A stretch of 59,086 nt of DNA from JACOVP01 sp964390715 (lineage in GTDB: Archaea > Nanobdellota > Nanobdellia > SCGC-AAA011-G17 > UBA489): assembly GCA_964390715.1 (NCBI GenBank), contig CAYMIM010000005.1:1-59086 (forward strand), written 5' to 3'. Made by a program: the position numbers and the translations under genes. This document shows positions 32,993-42,402 of this stretch, one piece after another. The notes beneath the pieces are model-generated. The model worked only from the letters and a program-made list of their open reading frames with translations. It did not search any database and had not been told where the DNA came from. Every line of letters starts with the position of its first letter. The stretch's first letter is position 1.

Positions 32993-34129
32993 TTAAACCC
33001 CAAAATGGACATTCCAAATTCTATCATCAATCACTGACCAGTAAAAGAGTAAAATCATAGTCCAAATCAGAAGAGTAACAAAAAGAGCAGTATACCGTAG
33101 ATATTTATGACGAATCAGAGTAAAACCATAGGCTAACAATAAGAAAAATAATGGAGTTAGGTAAGACAAATATCTAAAGGAGTAGATAGGAGCGAAGAGT
33201 CCAACAAAAGCCATCAGAAACATGGGTAAAAAAAGTAAGCTGACTAAAAAATAAGACTTAACAAAGGAATGTTTTCGGTAATGATAGCAAGCGTAGAAGA
33301 GGAAAAGCAGCAAAGCGAATGCCCATACAGGTACAAACCAATAGCCTAATTGCCAAGCCGCTGAATAATCCAAGCCCATGACAAATTTGTAAAACGTATA
33401 AGGGAAATAAATAAATTTAAACTTGGTAAGGGCGACTAAAGCTCCTTGAGTAATATTATAATGATACTGTTGCATGAATGCGGGCAGCCAAAGTAACCAA
33501 CTTGCGGCTGTCACACCACCAGCAAGAAGGATAGGCAGTAATTTTATTTTGATAACTTTAAAGGAACTCGCTACAGCAAGTAAAATAAATTCTGCGGCGA
33601 CAAAAAATGCGGCGAACACATGGGAATAAAAAGAAAGAACACCAACCAAAGCTAATAAGACAAGAGGGGTAGTTTTCTTAGTTTTCAGATAAGAGAATAA
33701 AAGAAGTAAAGATAGGACAAACAGACACATCAGGAAGATATAAGGTCGAAATTGCTGTGAATAAATAAGGTGAAACGGAGAAAGTGCTAAAAGAAGAGAA
33801 GAAAGCAATCCAACTCGTTCACTAAAAGCTTTCTGTCCCAGTAAATAAGTCAGGTAAATACTGAGCAAACCAAAGAGCACCATAATAAATCGTAAAAAGT
33901 ACAAAGAGTGATCGCTGACCAGCCAAAAAGGAACCATGAGCGCATAGAAAAAGGGTGGATGCGCGTGTGTTCCAACGTTCTCAAAAAAAGTACCAGTAGC
34001 TAATTGCTCAGTAAATCGTAAGCTCCATGTTTCATCAGTCCCTAAAGCGCGTTCGTCTAGATGATAAAAGCGGAGAGCAAAAGCTAGCAATAAGACAAGA
34101 AGAAGCAGGTGTTTTGAAGGAAAGCGCAT
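32993..34129 (-). CDS. GT39/PMT-like membrane glycosyltransferase
   Basis: This 378-residue protein has about nine to ten membrane segments. The first outer loop holds LGTDETWSLRF, with the paired acidic residues of PMT-like enzymes, and THAHPPFFYALM, the conserved HPP motif of the second loop. Such enzymes use polyprenyl-phosphate sugars as donors outside the cytoplasm. A leftward TATA-like ctattattaa at 34151-34160 gives it its own promoter 31 bases from the ATG. Confidence 0.78.
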   Translation of the reverse strand: MRFPSKHLLLLVLLLAFALRFYHLDERALGTDETWSLRFTEQLATGTFFENVGTHAHPPFFYALMVPFWLVSDHSLYFLRFIMVLFGLLSIYLTYLLGQKAFSERVGLLSSLLLALSPFHLIYSQQFRPYIFLMCLFVLSLLLLFSYLKTKKTTPLVLLALVGVLSFYSHVFAAFFVAAEFILLAVASSFKVIKIKLLPILLAGGVTAASWLLWLPAFMQQYHYNITQGALVALTKFKFIYFPYTFYKFVMGLDYSAAWQLGYWFVPVWAFALLLFLFYACYHYRKHSFVKSYFLVSLLFLPMFLMAFVGLFAPIYSFRYLSYLTPLFFLLLAYGFTLIRHKYLRYTALFVTLLIWTMILLFYWSVIDDRIWNVHFGV

Positions 34130-34167
34130 AAAGAAAAAGAGAATGTTTGATTAATAATAGTTTCGGC

Positions 34168-34632
34168 TTAAAAAAGCGAGTAAAACGGAAACAGGGTCAA
34201 AACCATCCACCAAAGGATAATCCCTAAGAGTACACCAGCGATTACGTCAATAGCATAGTGTTCACGCAACAGATAACGAGAGTAAGCTACCAGTACAGCA
34301 AGTAAAATTAAAATACAAACAAGCGAAGGTTGAGGATAAAATAGACCTATAGTCAATGCGACATAAAAACTTCTCAACGCGTGTCCACTAGGAAATGAGC
34401 CAGTAGTCAATCTGCCAAATAAATTCTGCACAGGACGTTTCTTTGGTCGTTCTTTATAGTAAACTAGTCGTATCGCGCCAAGGATAAAAAGATGCGGCAC
34501 ATAACCTGCGAGTAAATAAAAAGAAAGTGCGCGATGAAAAAAGAAGAAGAAAACAAAGCAAGCAAGGTAAACAAAACTACCGCCAAGAAAACTAAAAAAG
34601 GAATAAACAGTATGGCGCCAGAAAGGAAACAT
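34168..34632 (-). CDS. PAP2-family membrane phosphatase
   Basis: This 154-residue protein has about five membrane segments and all three PAP2 motifs: K60...RP67 (KERPKKRP), PSGHA at 81-85 with the catalytic histidine, and SRYLLREHYAID at 118-129 with the second histidine and aspartate. These enzymes remove phosphate from lipid phosphates or polyprenyl pyrophosphates. It follows the radical SAM gene by 3 bases, so the two are co-transcribed. It could recycle the glycan carrier lipid. Confidence 0.88.
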   Translation of the reverse strand: MFPFWRHTVYSFFSFLGGSFVYLACFVFFFFFHRALSFYLLAGYVPHLFILGAIRLVYYKERPKKRPVQNLFGRLTTGSFPSGHALRSFYVALTIGLFYPQPSLVCILILLAVLVAYSRYLLREHYAIDVIAGVLLGIILWWMVLTLFPFYSLF

Positions 34633-34635
34633 AGG

Positions 34636-36033
34636 CTAATGCGATGCTTTCATGGAAACGACTGCTCTAAATCCACGGTAAGCTCGCTTGATGTCTTCAG
34701 GAGATCGCATGCGTTTCAAATAATTAAGCATATAGCGTGGTCGTAAATAAAATGAACGGTATGCTAAAGGCACTAAGCTCTCCAATTGTTCGCGAGTCAT
34801 GCTGTAAGGGACAAAAGTAACAGTATTGCCAGTCACATTTTCTAGATCATCAGTGATCAAAGTGCCGACTTTTTCTAATTCTTCGCGTTCCTGTCCTTCA
34901 AAGAAGGTGTGTTGGAAGAATTTTGCGTAGTTAGGATTCAATTTCTTGATAAGGTTGATAGTAGTGATTGCTTCTTCGTAAGTTTCTCCAGGAATGCCAA
35001 ACATGAACGAGCATTCAGATTCAATGCCCACTTGTTTCGTGATCTTGATAGCGTCAAATGCTTGCTGGACAGTAATGCCTTTCTTGATCGTATCCAAGTT
35101 TTTCTGCACTAAGGACTCAATGCCAAAGAAGATCTTCCAGCATCCTGCGTCTTTCATCGCTTGTGCTGTTTCTAAAGTCAAAGTATTGGCTCTGGAATGC
35201 GCGGACCAGATAATGTTCAAGTGGTTGTCTTTGATTAATTGGCATAATTCGCGGATGCGAGCTTGATTTAAAGTGAAAGTATCATCCCAGAAAGCGACTT
35301 CTTTAACGCCATATTTTTCAACAAGTTCTTTTAATTCTACAAGTACATTTGCCGGACTTCTGAGTCGCATACCAGTATTGCGTGACGTGCAGAAGCTGCA
35401 TTGGAACGGGCATCCTCGAGACGTCATAACATTAGTCACAGGTTTTCTCTTGTATTGCTCCATTGCTGGAGTATAATCAGTAATGTCAATAAGATCTCTA
35501 GCAGGGAATGGTAAGCTGTCTAAATCTTTGATTTGTGGTCTCTCTTCAGTCTGTACAAAAGTCTTGCCTTTGCGATACACTATGCCTTTGATGCCGGCGA
35601 GTGATTTTTTATTTGCTAAAGCATTGACAACTTCAACAGCGGTAATCTCACATTCACCAAACATGATTAAGTCTGCTTCAGGACATTCTTTCAAGCAACG
35701 TTTTTTGTAAATAGTAGAGTGATTTCCGCCAAGCGCGATAGTCATATTGGGGAATTCTGTTTTAATATTCTTGATCATTTGTTTAGTTTGATGCCACAAG
35801 AAAGCCATCGTGGAAAATCCAAGGAAATCAGGTTTGAATTCACGAATACGTCGCATCATCGTCGCGTAATCTTGCATGCTGCCATCACAAACTTGCACTT
35901 CATGGCCTGCTTTTCGTAAGACAGCTGCTAAATAGAGCAGACCTAATGGAGGTAAAGAACCCGCGGCTTTCGCTAGTGATTTATTGTACCTGTCTATCAA
36001 TGAGTGTGGTGGTAATGCTAAAAACGCTTTCAT
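34636..36033 (-). CDS. B12-binding-domain radical SAM protein
   Basis: An N-terminal cobalamin-binding-type Rossmann domain spans about 1-140 (PPLGLLYLAAVLRKAGHEV and IALGGNHSTIY). It lacks the D-x-H-x-x-G histidine loop, so any cobalamin would bind base-off without a protein ligand. The radical SAM domain follows, with the cluster cysteines C208, C212 and C215 in SRGCPFQCSFC, then FWDDTFTLN and FMFGIPGETYEE. This architecture (class B/BchE-like) methylates or rearranges unactivated carbons, often in lipids or natural products. It is coupled to a PAP2 phosphatase, which suggests a lipid substrate. The target is unknown. Confidence 0.85.
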   Translation of the reverse strand: MKAFLALPPHSLIDRYNKSLAKAAGSLPPLGLLYLAAVLRKAGHEVQVCDGSMQDYATMMRRIREFKPDFLGFSTMAFLWHQTKQMIKNIKTEFPNMTIALGGNHSTIYKKRCLKECPEADLIMFGECEITAVEVVNALANKKSLAGIKGIVYRKGKTFVQTEERPQIKDLDSLPFPARDLIDITDYTPAMEQYKRKPVTNVMTSRGCPFQCSFCTSRNTGMRLRSPANVLVELKELVEKYGVKEVAFWDDTFTLNQARIRELCQLIKDNHLNIIWSAHSRANTLTLETAQAMKDAGCWKIFFGIESLVQKNLDTIKKGITVQQAFDAIKITKQVGIESECSFMFGIPGETYEEAITTINLIKKLNPNYAKFFQHTFFEGQEREELEKVGTLITDDLENVTGNTVTFVPYSMTREQLESLVPLAYRSFYLRPRYMLNYLKRMRSPEDIKRAYRGFRAVVSMKASH

Positions 36034-36129
36034 GATGAGGTAATGAAAATTGGGAGAACAGTATTTAAAGTTTTTGTAAAGTTTTTGAGTATGAGAAAAG
36101 CTTTAATATCGCCGTTATAAAGAGGATTT

Positions 36130-37614
36130 ATGCGTCCCAAGAGATTCTTTACTGTTGTAAGCGTAGTATGTTTGCTCCTATTAGGAACCTATTTTCTCGT
36201 GCGTCTGGTCGATCAAAGCCAGATAATGACAGAATTTCCATTAGACACAATAAACGACTATAGCTCTCGTATGGCGACGCTCCATTTTTTAAAAGAATGT
36301 GGATTTCTCCAAAAGTGTCCTTATTGGTATAATGGCTTCACGCTGTTCGAAGGATATCCACCAGGCACATTTTTCTTGATGTATCCCCTGTTTCTGCTGA
36401 CAGCGAATGTGCAGGTAACCATATTTCTCTTTGTGCTTTTCCTCTTTGTGCTAGATTTCTATTTCCTCTATCTGTTACTCAAACATAAGGAGAAGGGATT
36501 GCTCAAGAGTGCGTTATTTTTCATGTTCTTATTTGGAAACGCTATTAGTATCGGTAATTTTATTCGTTTAGGAAGAATCACGGAGCATGTGGGGTGGACA
36601 ATCTTTTTATGCATGATCTATCTCATCTACAAATACAAAGATAAAAAGTTCGATGTCTTATTTTATGTTGCGTTCACTGTTGCGTACGGCTTAAGTCTTA
36701 TTTCTCATCAAGCTATTGCAATAGTAGCGCAGTTCCCCATTCTATCTCTCTTCCTTATCAAGCCGTGGAAAGAAAAAATAAAACTAGTAGGCACTGCAAT
36801 AGGAGGAGTTATCCTTGCTTCTTTCTGGCTCATCCCTTATTTCTCTTCAGTAAGTGAAAGATCAACCCTCATGTTTATATTTTCAAGTAGTCTTTTAGAT
36901 TTCAAGGGAGATTTATTCTCAAATCTTATCAGTATAGCTGTTTGTTTGTTCTTCTTCATGTTATTATACATGCACCTAAAGAAAAAGGACAAAAAGGAAG
37001 CGTTATTCTATGCGCCCATTGCTTTCTTAGTCATACTCTATTTAACGAGAATTGTAGTCTTCCTTCCTCTTTTCAAAAATATTGTGCCGGGAGCCTATTT
37101 GGTATTCACTTTATTTTTTGCACTCTACTTGTTATGCACTATGGAACTCAAAGGGAAGATTGCTTACTTGATTTATAGTATATTAGTCATAGCTTCTCTA
37201 GGAAGTATTGCAGCTTCACATCTACACACGCCTTATTTTGTAAGTCATACTGCATTAGAAGAGAATATGCTTGCTCTTTTGGAGGAAGTTGATGGTCCTT
37301 ACATGATGTTCTTCAGTCGGGAAACACCAACTACTTCATATGGTAATGCCTATTATGCTTATGCGGCGATTTATCTCAATAAGACAACGCCTTCAGGTTG
37401 GTCAAGGCAGATAGTCAGCGCGAAATATCTAGAAGATTTATCAGAATTCCAACACAGTATAGAAAATCGTGATTGTGAAGCATTCAAAAACTATGCTAAA
37501 GAATTTAACGCCACAAATTTCATTGGTCATAGAGACATTTGTGATAATTATGAGTACTGTTCTTTAAAACTAATAGAAAAAAGAGATGAAGTCTGCTTAT
37601 ACAAATTAGCCTAA
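36130..37614 (+). CDS. Polytopic membrane protein, GT-C-like
   Basis: This 494-residue protein has about 11 membrane segments and a soluble C-terminal domain from about residue 385. The first outer loop (MTEFPLDTINDYSSRMATLHFL, given here in part) and the YWYNGFTLFEGYPPGTFF segment resemble archaeal 6-pyruvoyl-tetrahydropterin-synthase-related membrane proteins, which are GT-C-like. The C-terminal domain has several cysteines. A glycan-transfer role is inferred from topology and context, and no catalytic residue is certain. TATA-like ctttaatat at 36101-36109, 29 bases before the ATG. Confidence 0.6.
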   Translation: MRPKRFFTVVSVVCLLLLGTYFLVRLVDQSQIMTEFPLDTINDYSSRMATLHFLKECGFLQKCPYWYNGFTLFEGYPPGTFFLMYPLFLLTANVQVTIFLFVLFLFVLDFYFLYLLLKHKEKGLLKSALFFMFLFGNAISIGNFIRLGRITEHVGWTIFLCMIYLIYKYKDKKFDVLFYVAFTVAYGLSLISHQAIAIVAQFPILSLFLIKPWKEKIKLVGTAIGGVILASFWLIPYFSSVSERSTLMFIFSSSLLDFKGDLFSNLISIAVCLFFFMLLYMHLKKKDKKEALFYAPIAFLVILYLTRIVVFLPLFKNIVPGAYLVFTLFFALYLLCTMELKGKIAYLIYSILVIASLGSIAASHLHTPYFVSHTALEENMLALLEEVDGPYMMFFSRETPTTSYGNAYYAYAAIYLNKTTPSGWSRQIVSAKYLEDLSEFQHSIENRDCEAFKNYAKEFNATNFIGHRDICDNYEYCSLKLIEKRDEVCLYKLA

Positions 37615-37652
37615 AGAAACCTTTAAAAAGACAATGGGCTGGATTTCTAATA

Positions 37653-38666
37653 ATGTATCTATCACTGCTCAAATATCTTGTTTGTCCCGTCTGTAAGCAA
37701 GACAGTCTTAAAGAAGTCTCTATACAAAAAACAAAATATGAAATTATTGATGGAACTCTCCTATGTAGTTCCTGTAAACAATGGTATATCATTGAAGAGA
37801 AAATCCTAGAGCTCATAAAGCCAGAACTAAATCATGAAAGAAGAGATGCGTTTTTCAAAAAACACCAGTCATTCTTTAAAAAATTAAAAGTAAAGAACGA
37901 GCATAACCACGTAGAGTCCAAAGAGCTGCATGATAAGCTGCATCAAAGCCATCATCATGACCATTTCTCTGAAAATTACGTGTTGGAAACACAAAACTTT
38001 TGGAGAGCGTACTACGCTAAGAATTTGCAGAAATTTAAATCGATGATACCACAAAATGCTTTAATCCTGGACTTGGGATGTGGTAACGGCTTAGGAACCG
38101 CTCCCTTCTTGCCATATAATTATACCATCATAGGCATTGACCTTTCTAGAGGGATGGTAAAAGATGCTATTCAACGATCAGAAAAGGCTACAAATAAAGA
38201 AAATCATTTCATAATTGCTGACGCTGAAAATTTGCCCTTCAAAAATAAGATATTTGACGCTGGTATTGGCTTTGGAATTTTGCATCATGTGACAAATCCA
38301 GAGATAACATTGCAAAATGTAGCGCGAACTCTCAAAATAGGAGGTCAATACTTCGGTCATGAGAATAATAAAACAATTTTACGACCAATATTTGACTTAA
38401 CAATGAAGATAAGAAAACTTTGGCATGAAGAAGCTGGCGATCATCAGTTATTTTCCAGGAAAGAATTGAAAGAAGCTTGTGAGGCAAGTGGTCTAAAGCT
38501 CCGCGCGGACACGTATGTCTTTCTCCCAATACATTTTTTCAATAGTTTAAGTCTGCCATTGGCAAAAAAAGCATTGAATATCTCAGATACATTGTTCAGA
38601 AGCATTCCACTGGTAAGAAATCAGGGTGGAGCTATAGTTTTCTCAGCTAAAAAGATTATTGATTAG
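37653..38666 (+). CDS. Methyltransferase with N-terminal Trm112-like zinc ribbon
   Basis: Residues 1-55 form a Trm112/UPF0434-type zinc-binding unit (YLVCPVC with C11 and C14, then LCSSC with C38 and C41). A histidine-rich linker (HQSHHHDHF) follows. The class I methyltransferase domain starts near 130 with ILDLGCGNGLG, then IGIDLSRGM and GFGILHHV. The acceptor is unknown. The fusion resembles UbiE-like enzymes that carry their own Trm112 domain. TATA box ctttaaaaa at 37621-37629. Its end overlaps the convergent methyltransferase by 11 bases. Confidence 0.82.
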   Translation: MYLSLLKYLVCPVCKQDSLKEVSIQKTKYEIIDGTLLCSSCKQWYIIEEKILELIKPELNHERRDAFFKKHQSFFKKLKVKNEHNHVESKELHDKLHQSHHHDHFSENYVLETQNFWRAYYAKNLQKFKSMIPQNALILDLGCGNGLGTAPFLPYNYTIIGIDLSRGMVKDAIQRSEKATNKENHFIIADAENLPFKNKIFDAGIGFGILHHVTNPEITLQNVARTLKIGGQYFGHENNKTILRPIFDLTMKIRKLWHEEAGDHQLFSRKELKEACEASGLKLRADTYVFLPIHFFNSLSLPLAKKALNISDTLFRSIPLVRNQGGAIVFSAKKIID

Positions 38667-39348
38667 ATTTTTTAACTTTGTACAAAGAAACCGCTAAAAA
38701 AGAAGGAAAATACTTCTCCAAAGAGAAAAGAAATTTCGTTGCGAAAGTGGGAAGATGCTTGTACATAAAAGGCGTTAATAAAAAAACATCTTTACATTCA
38801 ATAATAGTTAAGTTTAGTTGTCTGCAGAGTGCTTCTACTTCTCGCTTAGGATGAATATATAATCGTCCACCTAACAGTTTATTGAAGATCCACCATGTTC
38901 CTGCTCGTAAAGACCAGTTAAGCGTCTCAAAAATGATAACGCCGTCTTTTTTGACAACTCGTTTGAATTCCTTAAGAAAAGGAAAAACATCTTGGAAGTG
39001 AAAAAAGAATCGTAAGCTTACTACAGCATCAAAGCTATCTTTTTTCAGCGGTAATGATTCAGCATGAGCATGAATAAGTTTCTGATAAGGATATTTTTTT
39101 GCCTGTGTTAGCATGGCTGGTGAGCTATCAACACCAGTAACTTTAGAGGAAGCTCTAAGAGCAGAAAATAATCGTCCTGTGCCACAAGGAACATCTAAGA
39201 TGTGCTTTGAAGTGCCTACAACATGGCGAATAGCTGCAGTTTCTCGTGCGAAAACAAGTTTTCCACTAGGTGTGCCATAGCGATAGGCATTATAAGATGC
39301 TACTACACCAGGTCGTTGATAATAGTGTTCTTTTTGAGAAGCGCTCAT
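38656..39348 (-). CDS. SAM-dependent class I methyltransferase
   Basis: This 230-residue enzyme has motif I ILDVPCGTGRLFSAL, VTGVDSSPAML, HAHAESLPLKKDSFD and VVSLRFFFHF. The glycine-rich loop reads DVPCGTGR, a common variant. Its C-terminal region (FNKLLGGRLYIHPKREVEAL) suggests a type 11 member acting on a small molecule or lipid. It follows the GT4 gene by 21 bases and may share its transcript, but a leftward TATA-like ctatattaa at about 39372-39382 could also serve it. Confidence 0.8.
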   Translation of the reverse strand: MSASQKEHYYQRPGVVASYNAYRYGTPSGKLVFARETAAIRHVVGTSKHILDVPCGTGRLFSALRASSKVTGVDSSPAMLTQAKKYPYQKLIHAHAESLPLKKDSFDAVVSLRFFFHFQDVFPFLKEFKRVVKKDGVIIFETLNWSLRAGTWWIFNKLLGGRLYIHPKREVEALCRQLNLTIIECKDVFLLTPFMYKHLPTFATKFLFSLEKYFPSFLAVSLYKVKKSNQ

Positions 39349-39369
39349 AAGTATCTAGAAGATTGTGGG

Positions 39370-40536
39370 TTAATATAGCTTACTTTTCATCACAGAGGTA
39401 TAAACAGCAAGGGTTTTTTTAGCGGAAGCTGCTAGAGAAAAGTGTTGGTTAAAGTAAAGTTTTTGTGATGCGATAATCTTTGCTCTCTGTTTTGTTTGTG
39501 CAAGTGCAGAAGAGAGTTGGTGCGTTAAGGATCCTACATTGCTCGGTGTAAAAGAAAAGCACGCGGTGTGTAAAGCGGTGAACTCTTCTGTTAAAGGTAA
39601 TGCGGAAGTGACTACAGGAATGCCGACAGCAAACGATTCAAGCAACAAGTTAGGGTGAGAATGTGTCGCGAAAGTATGAGTATAAGGTAGCGCCAAGACA
39701 TCACTTGCTGTAAGAAGAGAATGAACATCTATTTTCGAGAGAAGAGTATAGCGAATGCCTAAGTGTCGTGCTAGTTGCTCAACAGCATCTTTGTTACCAA
39801 TGCCGCTATAAGCTAATACTAGGCGAGTATTTGGAGTTTGTAGATGAGCATAAGCTCGAAGAAGGAGATCAACACCTTTTGTTGGAGTAAAATGTCCAAT
39901 GTACAAGATAATCTGCTCTTTGCCAAATCGATAATGTTTGCGTGCGGCGGCTCGATTAGCGCTTTTCAAAAAGTTTGCAGGAATCATGTTGGGAATAACT
40001 GATATGTTTGAAGGTGAAATGCCTAAATAGACTAATTGTCTGGATTGATATTTGCTAGAAACAATATAAGCGTCTGCTTTTTTCAAGGAAAGCATCGCTA
40101 AATACTTATTATTAATAAAAATACGAGGCAAATAGAAGAAAAAGTTATGCTGCAACAGAGGTAAGAGGGGAACATCAATATAAGTGCTATCAAAAGACAC
40201 AATAATTTTGCAAGAGCTGAATAATTTTAAAAGATCTCCAAAGATAAGAAAAGAGGGCGTAGGAAATCTAACGTGAAGAGCATCATAGTGTTTAGATTTT
40301 TTGATTAAAGTATAAAGAAAAGGAAGTAATTTGAAAAATCTGGAGAAAACTTGGCTTCCATGTTTGGAAGTTTTATCAAAAATCTTTGAGTCACGGGTAA
40401 AAGGAACATACACATCGACGTGTAAGTCTTTAGATTGATGCATCTGTTTGACTAAGGCTAAAAAACTCTGGGCTTCGCCACTAAGAGTGAATTCATTCCT
40501 AAAGAATGCTAGACAAACACGAAGTGGTTTTTTCAT
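39370..40536 (-). CDS. Glycosyltransferase family 4 (GT-B)
   Basis: This is a 388-residue GT-B enzyme. The C-terminal domain shows ILYIGHFTPTKGVDLLLRAY, VLALPYTHTFATHSHPNLLLESFAVG (cited in part; LLLESFAVG carries the conserved glutamate) and VPVVTSALPLTEE. The N-terminal domain starts LRVCLAFFRNEFTLSGEAQSF. It transfers a sugar from a nucleotide donor on the cytoplasmic side. It lies 14 bases after the GT-C gene and is probably co-transcribed with it. Confidence 0.84.
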   Translation of the reverse strand: MKKPLRVCLAFFRNEFTLSGEAQSFLALVKQMHQSKDLHVDVYVPFTRDSKIFDKTSKHGSQVFSRFFKLLPFLYTLIKKSKHYDALHVRFPTPSFLIFGDLLKLFSSCKIIVSFDSTYIDVPLLPLLQHNFFFYLPRIFINNKYLAMLSLKKADAYIVSSKYQSRQLVYLGISPSNISVIPNMIPANFLKSANRAAARKHYRFGKEQIILYIGHFTPTKGVDLLLRAYAHLQTPNTRLVLAYSGIGNKDAVEQLARHLGIRYTLLSKIDVHSLLTASDVLALPYTHTFATHSHPNLLLESFAVGIPVVTSALPLTEEFTALHTACFSFTPSNVGSLTHQLSSALAQTKQRAKIIASQKLYFNQHFSLAASAKKTLAVYTSVMKSKLY

Positions 40537-40550
40537 GGTAGGTTTGTAGG

Positions 40551-42077
40551 TTATTTTTTGATAATCTCAAAATGTTTTATCGTAGTCTTAGGCATCTGGT
40601 CAACAAGAGCGTTTTCTTCCGAAGTCATCTCCTTCTCGCCAATGCTATATTTGCTATATCTGTCCAAAATCAGGTAACCTTCTTTGAAATCAGCAATCGA
40701 ATTCACCGTGGAAAATTGAGCTTTAACTCCGTGGAGCTCAAAGAGATAATTAAAAGTAATTCGGTCATATTTGTAAAAGTAGATATTAGCGACGGTTCCC
40801 TGTGCATCTTCTTTAATGTAATTTAACAGGGCTATTTTGACATTATAGGGAGATTCATACAGTCCTTTTGTTCCGCCACTCTCTTCGATATAAGAATAGA
40901 AGCTAAACGTGAAGAAGGTAAAAGAAGCAAGAACTATAATCAAGAAAGCAATTGTGGATTTTCTATAATGAGAATAAAGATAACGTAAAAATAATGCAAG
41001 GATAATAAATTGTACAGGTAACAACATCAGGAAGTAATGCGGGCTTAAGTTCTTTCCAGGCAATGCTAAGAGAAGTGGAGGCGCTAATAACCAGATAAGC
41101 AAAAGTCCATAGCGTTTATCTTTGGTCCGCGAGTACAAGTGCAGCGAATAGAGAACACTTGCAATAAAAAGAAGAACCAAAGCGCCAGTCAACAGATAAA
41201 AATAAATGTTCCATGCGGAATGCTGAAAGATGCTAACTCCCTCGCCCAATAAATAGGTGCCAAAGTAGGGAGTAATGAAGATGAAAGGAATGCCACCAGC
41301 TTCTAAGATGGATCTAGAATAAGTGCTTTCGTCACGTTTTTCTAAATAAGAAAAGGTGTTGTCAAAATTATCAGTGACTAAGTTGTAAACAATATAAGGG
41401 GTCAATACTAACAGGCCTGCGAGAGCTCCAAAGTAAAAATATTTTCTAGAAATGACACTTCTTCTGAAAACTAAGAACATCAAGGACACCGTAGCGACGA
41501 AAATCAGTGTTGCGAGATGGAAATGAGTAAGTAATGCCGTAAGAGCGCCAACAGCAATAAGATATTTTTCTTGTTTCTGGATAATAACTTTGAAGACGCA
41601 GTACATTAAAGAGATAATGATTAGAGGTATAATGTTTGGAGGAGTCAAAATGGTGGCGACATGCGCAATATTCCAGGGTGCTAGCACAAATAACGAAGCG
41701 GCGATCATGCCAACGATATCATCAAAGAAATATTTGCCAAAAAGATAGCAAAGAAACGCTGCTAGTAAATTCAAGAGAGATATGAAGTAAATAGGGAAGA
41801 GAGGAATATAATACGGGTCCGTTACAAACAGCAAAGGAAATCCAAGAACATAGTAATAAGTGGGTCCTAAAGTGACTTGAGTTTTCTCTGTTCCTAATCC
41901 GCCAAGAACTCCATGAGCGATAAGCTCTTGATCTGCGAGCATCTGTCGGGTAGGAATCAGGTCTTTTACAGGTTCTTTGCCAAAACGAGTATAATCAGCG
42001 TTGTTGAAGCGTAAAAAAGCACCTAAAAGCATAGCTACAATAAAGATACTGAAAAACAATACATTCCGTTTAAGCAT
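40551..42077 (-). CDS. GT39-like membrane glycosyltransferase
   Basis: This 508-residue protein has about 12 membrane segments. After the first segment comes the FNNADYTRFGKEPVKDLIP loop, and then LGPTYYYVLGFPLLF, laid out like the first two outer loops of PMT/ArnT-type enzymes. The acidic pair usually seen in loop 1 is less clear here, which lowers confidence in catalysis. The soluble C-terminal domain is small. A leftward TATA box ctttaaaaa at 42099-42107 lies 30 bases from the ATG, and the GT4 and methyltransferase genes follow on the same strand. Confidence 0.7.
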   Translation of the reverse strand: MLKRNVLFFSIFIVAMLLGAFLRFNNADYTRFGKEPVKDLIPTRQMLADQELIAHGVLGGLGTEKTQVTLGPTYYYVLGFPLLFVTDPYYIPLFPIYFISLLNLLAAFLCYLFGKYFFDDIVGMIAASLFVLAPWNIAHVATILTPPNIIPLIIISLMYCVFKVIIQKQEKYLIAVGALTALLTHFHLATLIFVATVSLMFLVFRRSVISRKYFYFGALAGLLVLTPYIVYNLVTDNFDNTFSYLEKRDESTYSRSILEAGGIPFIFITPYFGTYLLGEGVSIFQHSAWNIYFYLLTGALVLLFIASVLYSLHLYSRTKDKRYGLLLIWLLAPPLLLALPGKNLSPHYFLMLLPVQFIILALFLRYLYSHYRKSTIAFLIIVLASFTFFTFSFYSYIEESGGTKGLYESPYNVKIALLNYIKEDAQGTVANIYFYKYDRITFNYLFELHGVKAQFSTVNSIADFKEGYLILDRYSKYSIGEKEMTSEENALVDQMPKTTIKHFEIIKK

Positions 42078-42159
42078 GATCTAGAGTCTGCAAAAGGGTT
42101 TTTAAAGGTTATCAAGAAAAGGTACATAAACGCGAGAAAACCTTGTTCTAGAAGCAAAG

Positions 42160-42402
42160 CTATTCCTTGGAATGTTTTATTCGTCCAGCTTCTTTGATCT
42201 TTAAGTATTGTTTAGGAGTTAACTGCGCTGCTTGGGCGCTTTGTAATTGGCTGTTAATAATGACATTTTGCTGTTCGCTCCACTCTTTGTCTGAATGAGT
42301 TTTGACATAATTTGCCCAGTATTTGACAAAATTCATCCGCTCTTCCTGATTAGTCCTACCAGGCTTAAGAAAGACTTTTTTCGATTCTTTGTTTATAGGC
42401 AT
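42160..42402 (-). CDS. 80-residue protein of unknown function, partner of the nucleotidyltransferase
   Basis: This small, charged, helical protein has a basic start (MPINKESKKVFLKPGRTNQE) and a helix containing FVKYWANYVKTHSDKEW. It has no membrane segment and no domain I can name. It overlaps the upstream nucleotidyltransferase gene by 38 bases in another frame, a strong sign of coupling. Its size and place suggest the second half of a two-gene module, perhaps of toxin-antitoxin type. The function is unknown. Confidence 0.65.
   Translation of the reverse strand: MPINKESKKVFLKPGRTNQEERMNFVKYWANYVKTHSDKEWSEQQNVIINSQLQSAQAAQLTPKQYLKIKEAGRIKHSKE

Noticed and set aside
37653..39348. The two convergent methyltransferases as a duplication
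   Set aside because: Their motifs and N-termini differ clearly (one has a Trm112-like domain, the other does not), so a recent tandem copy is unlikely.
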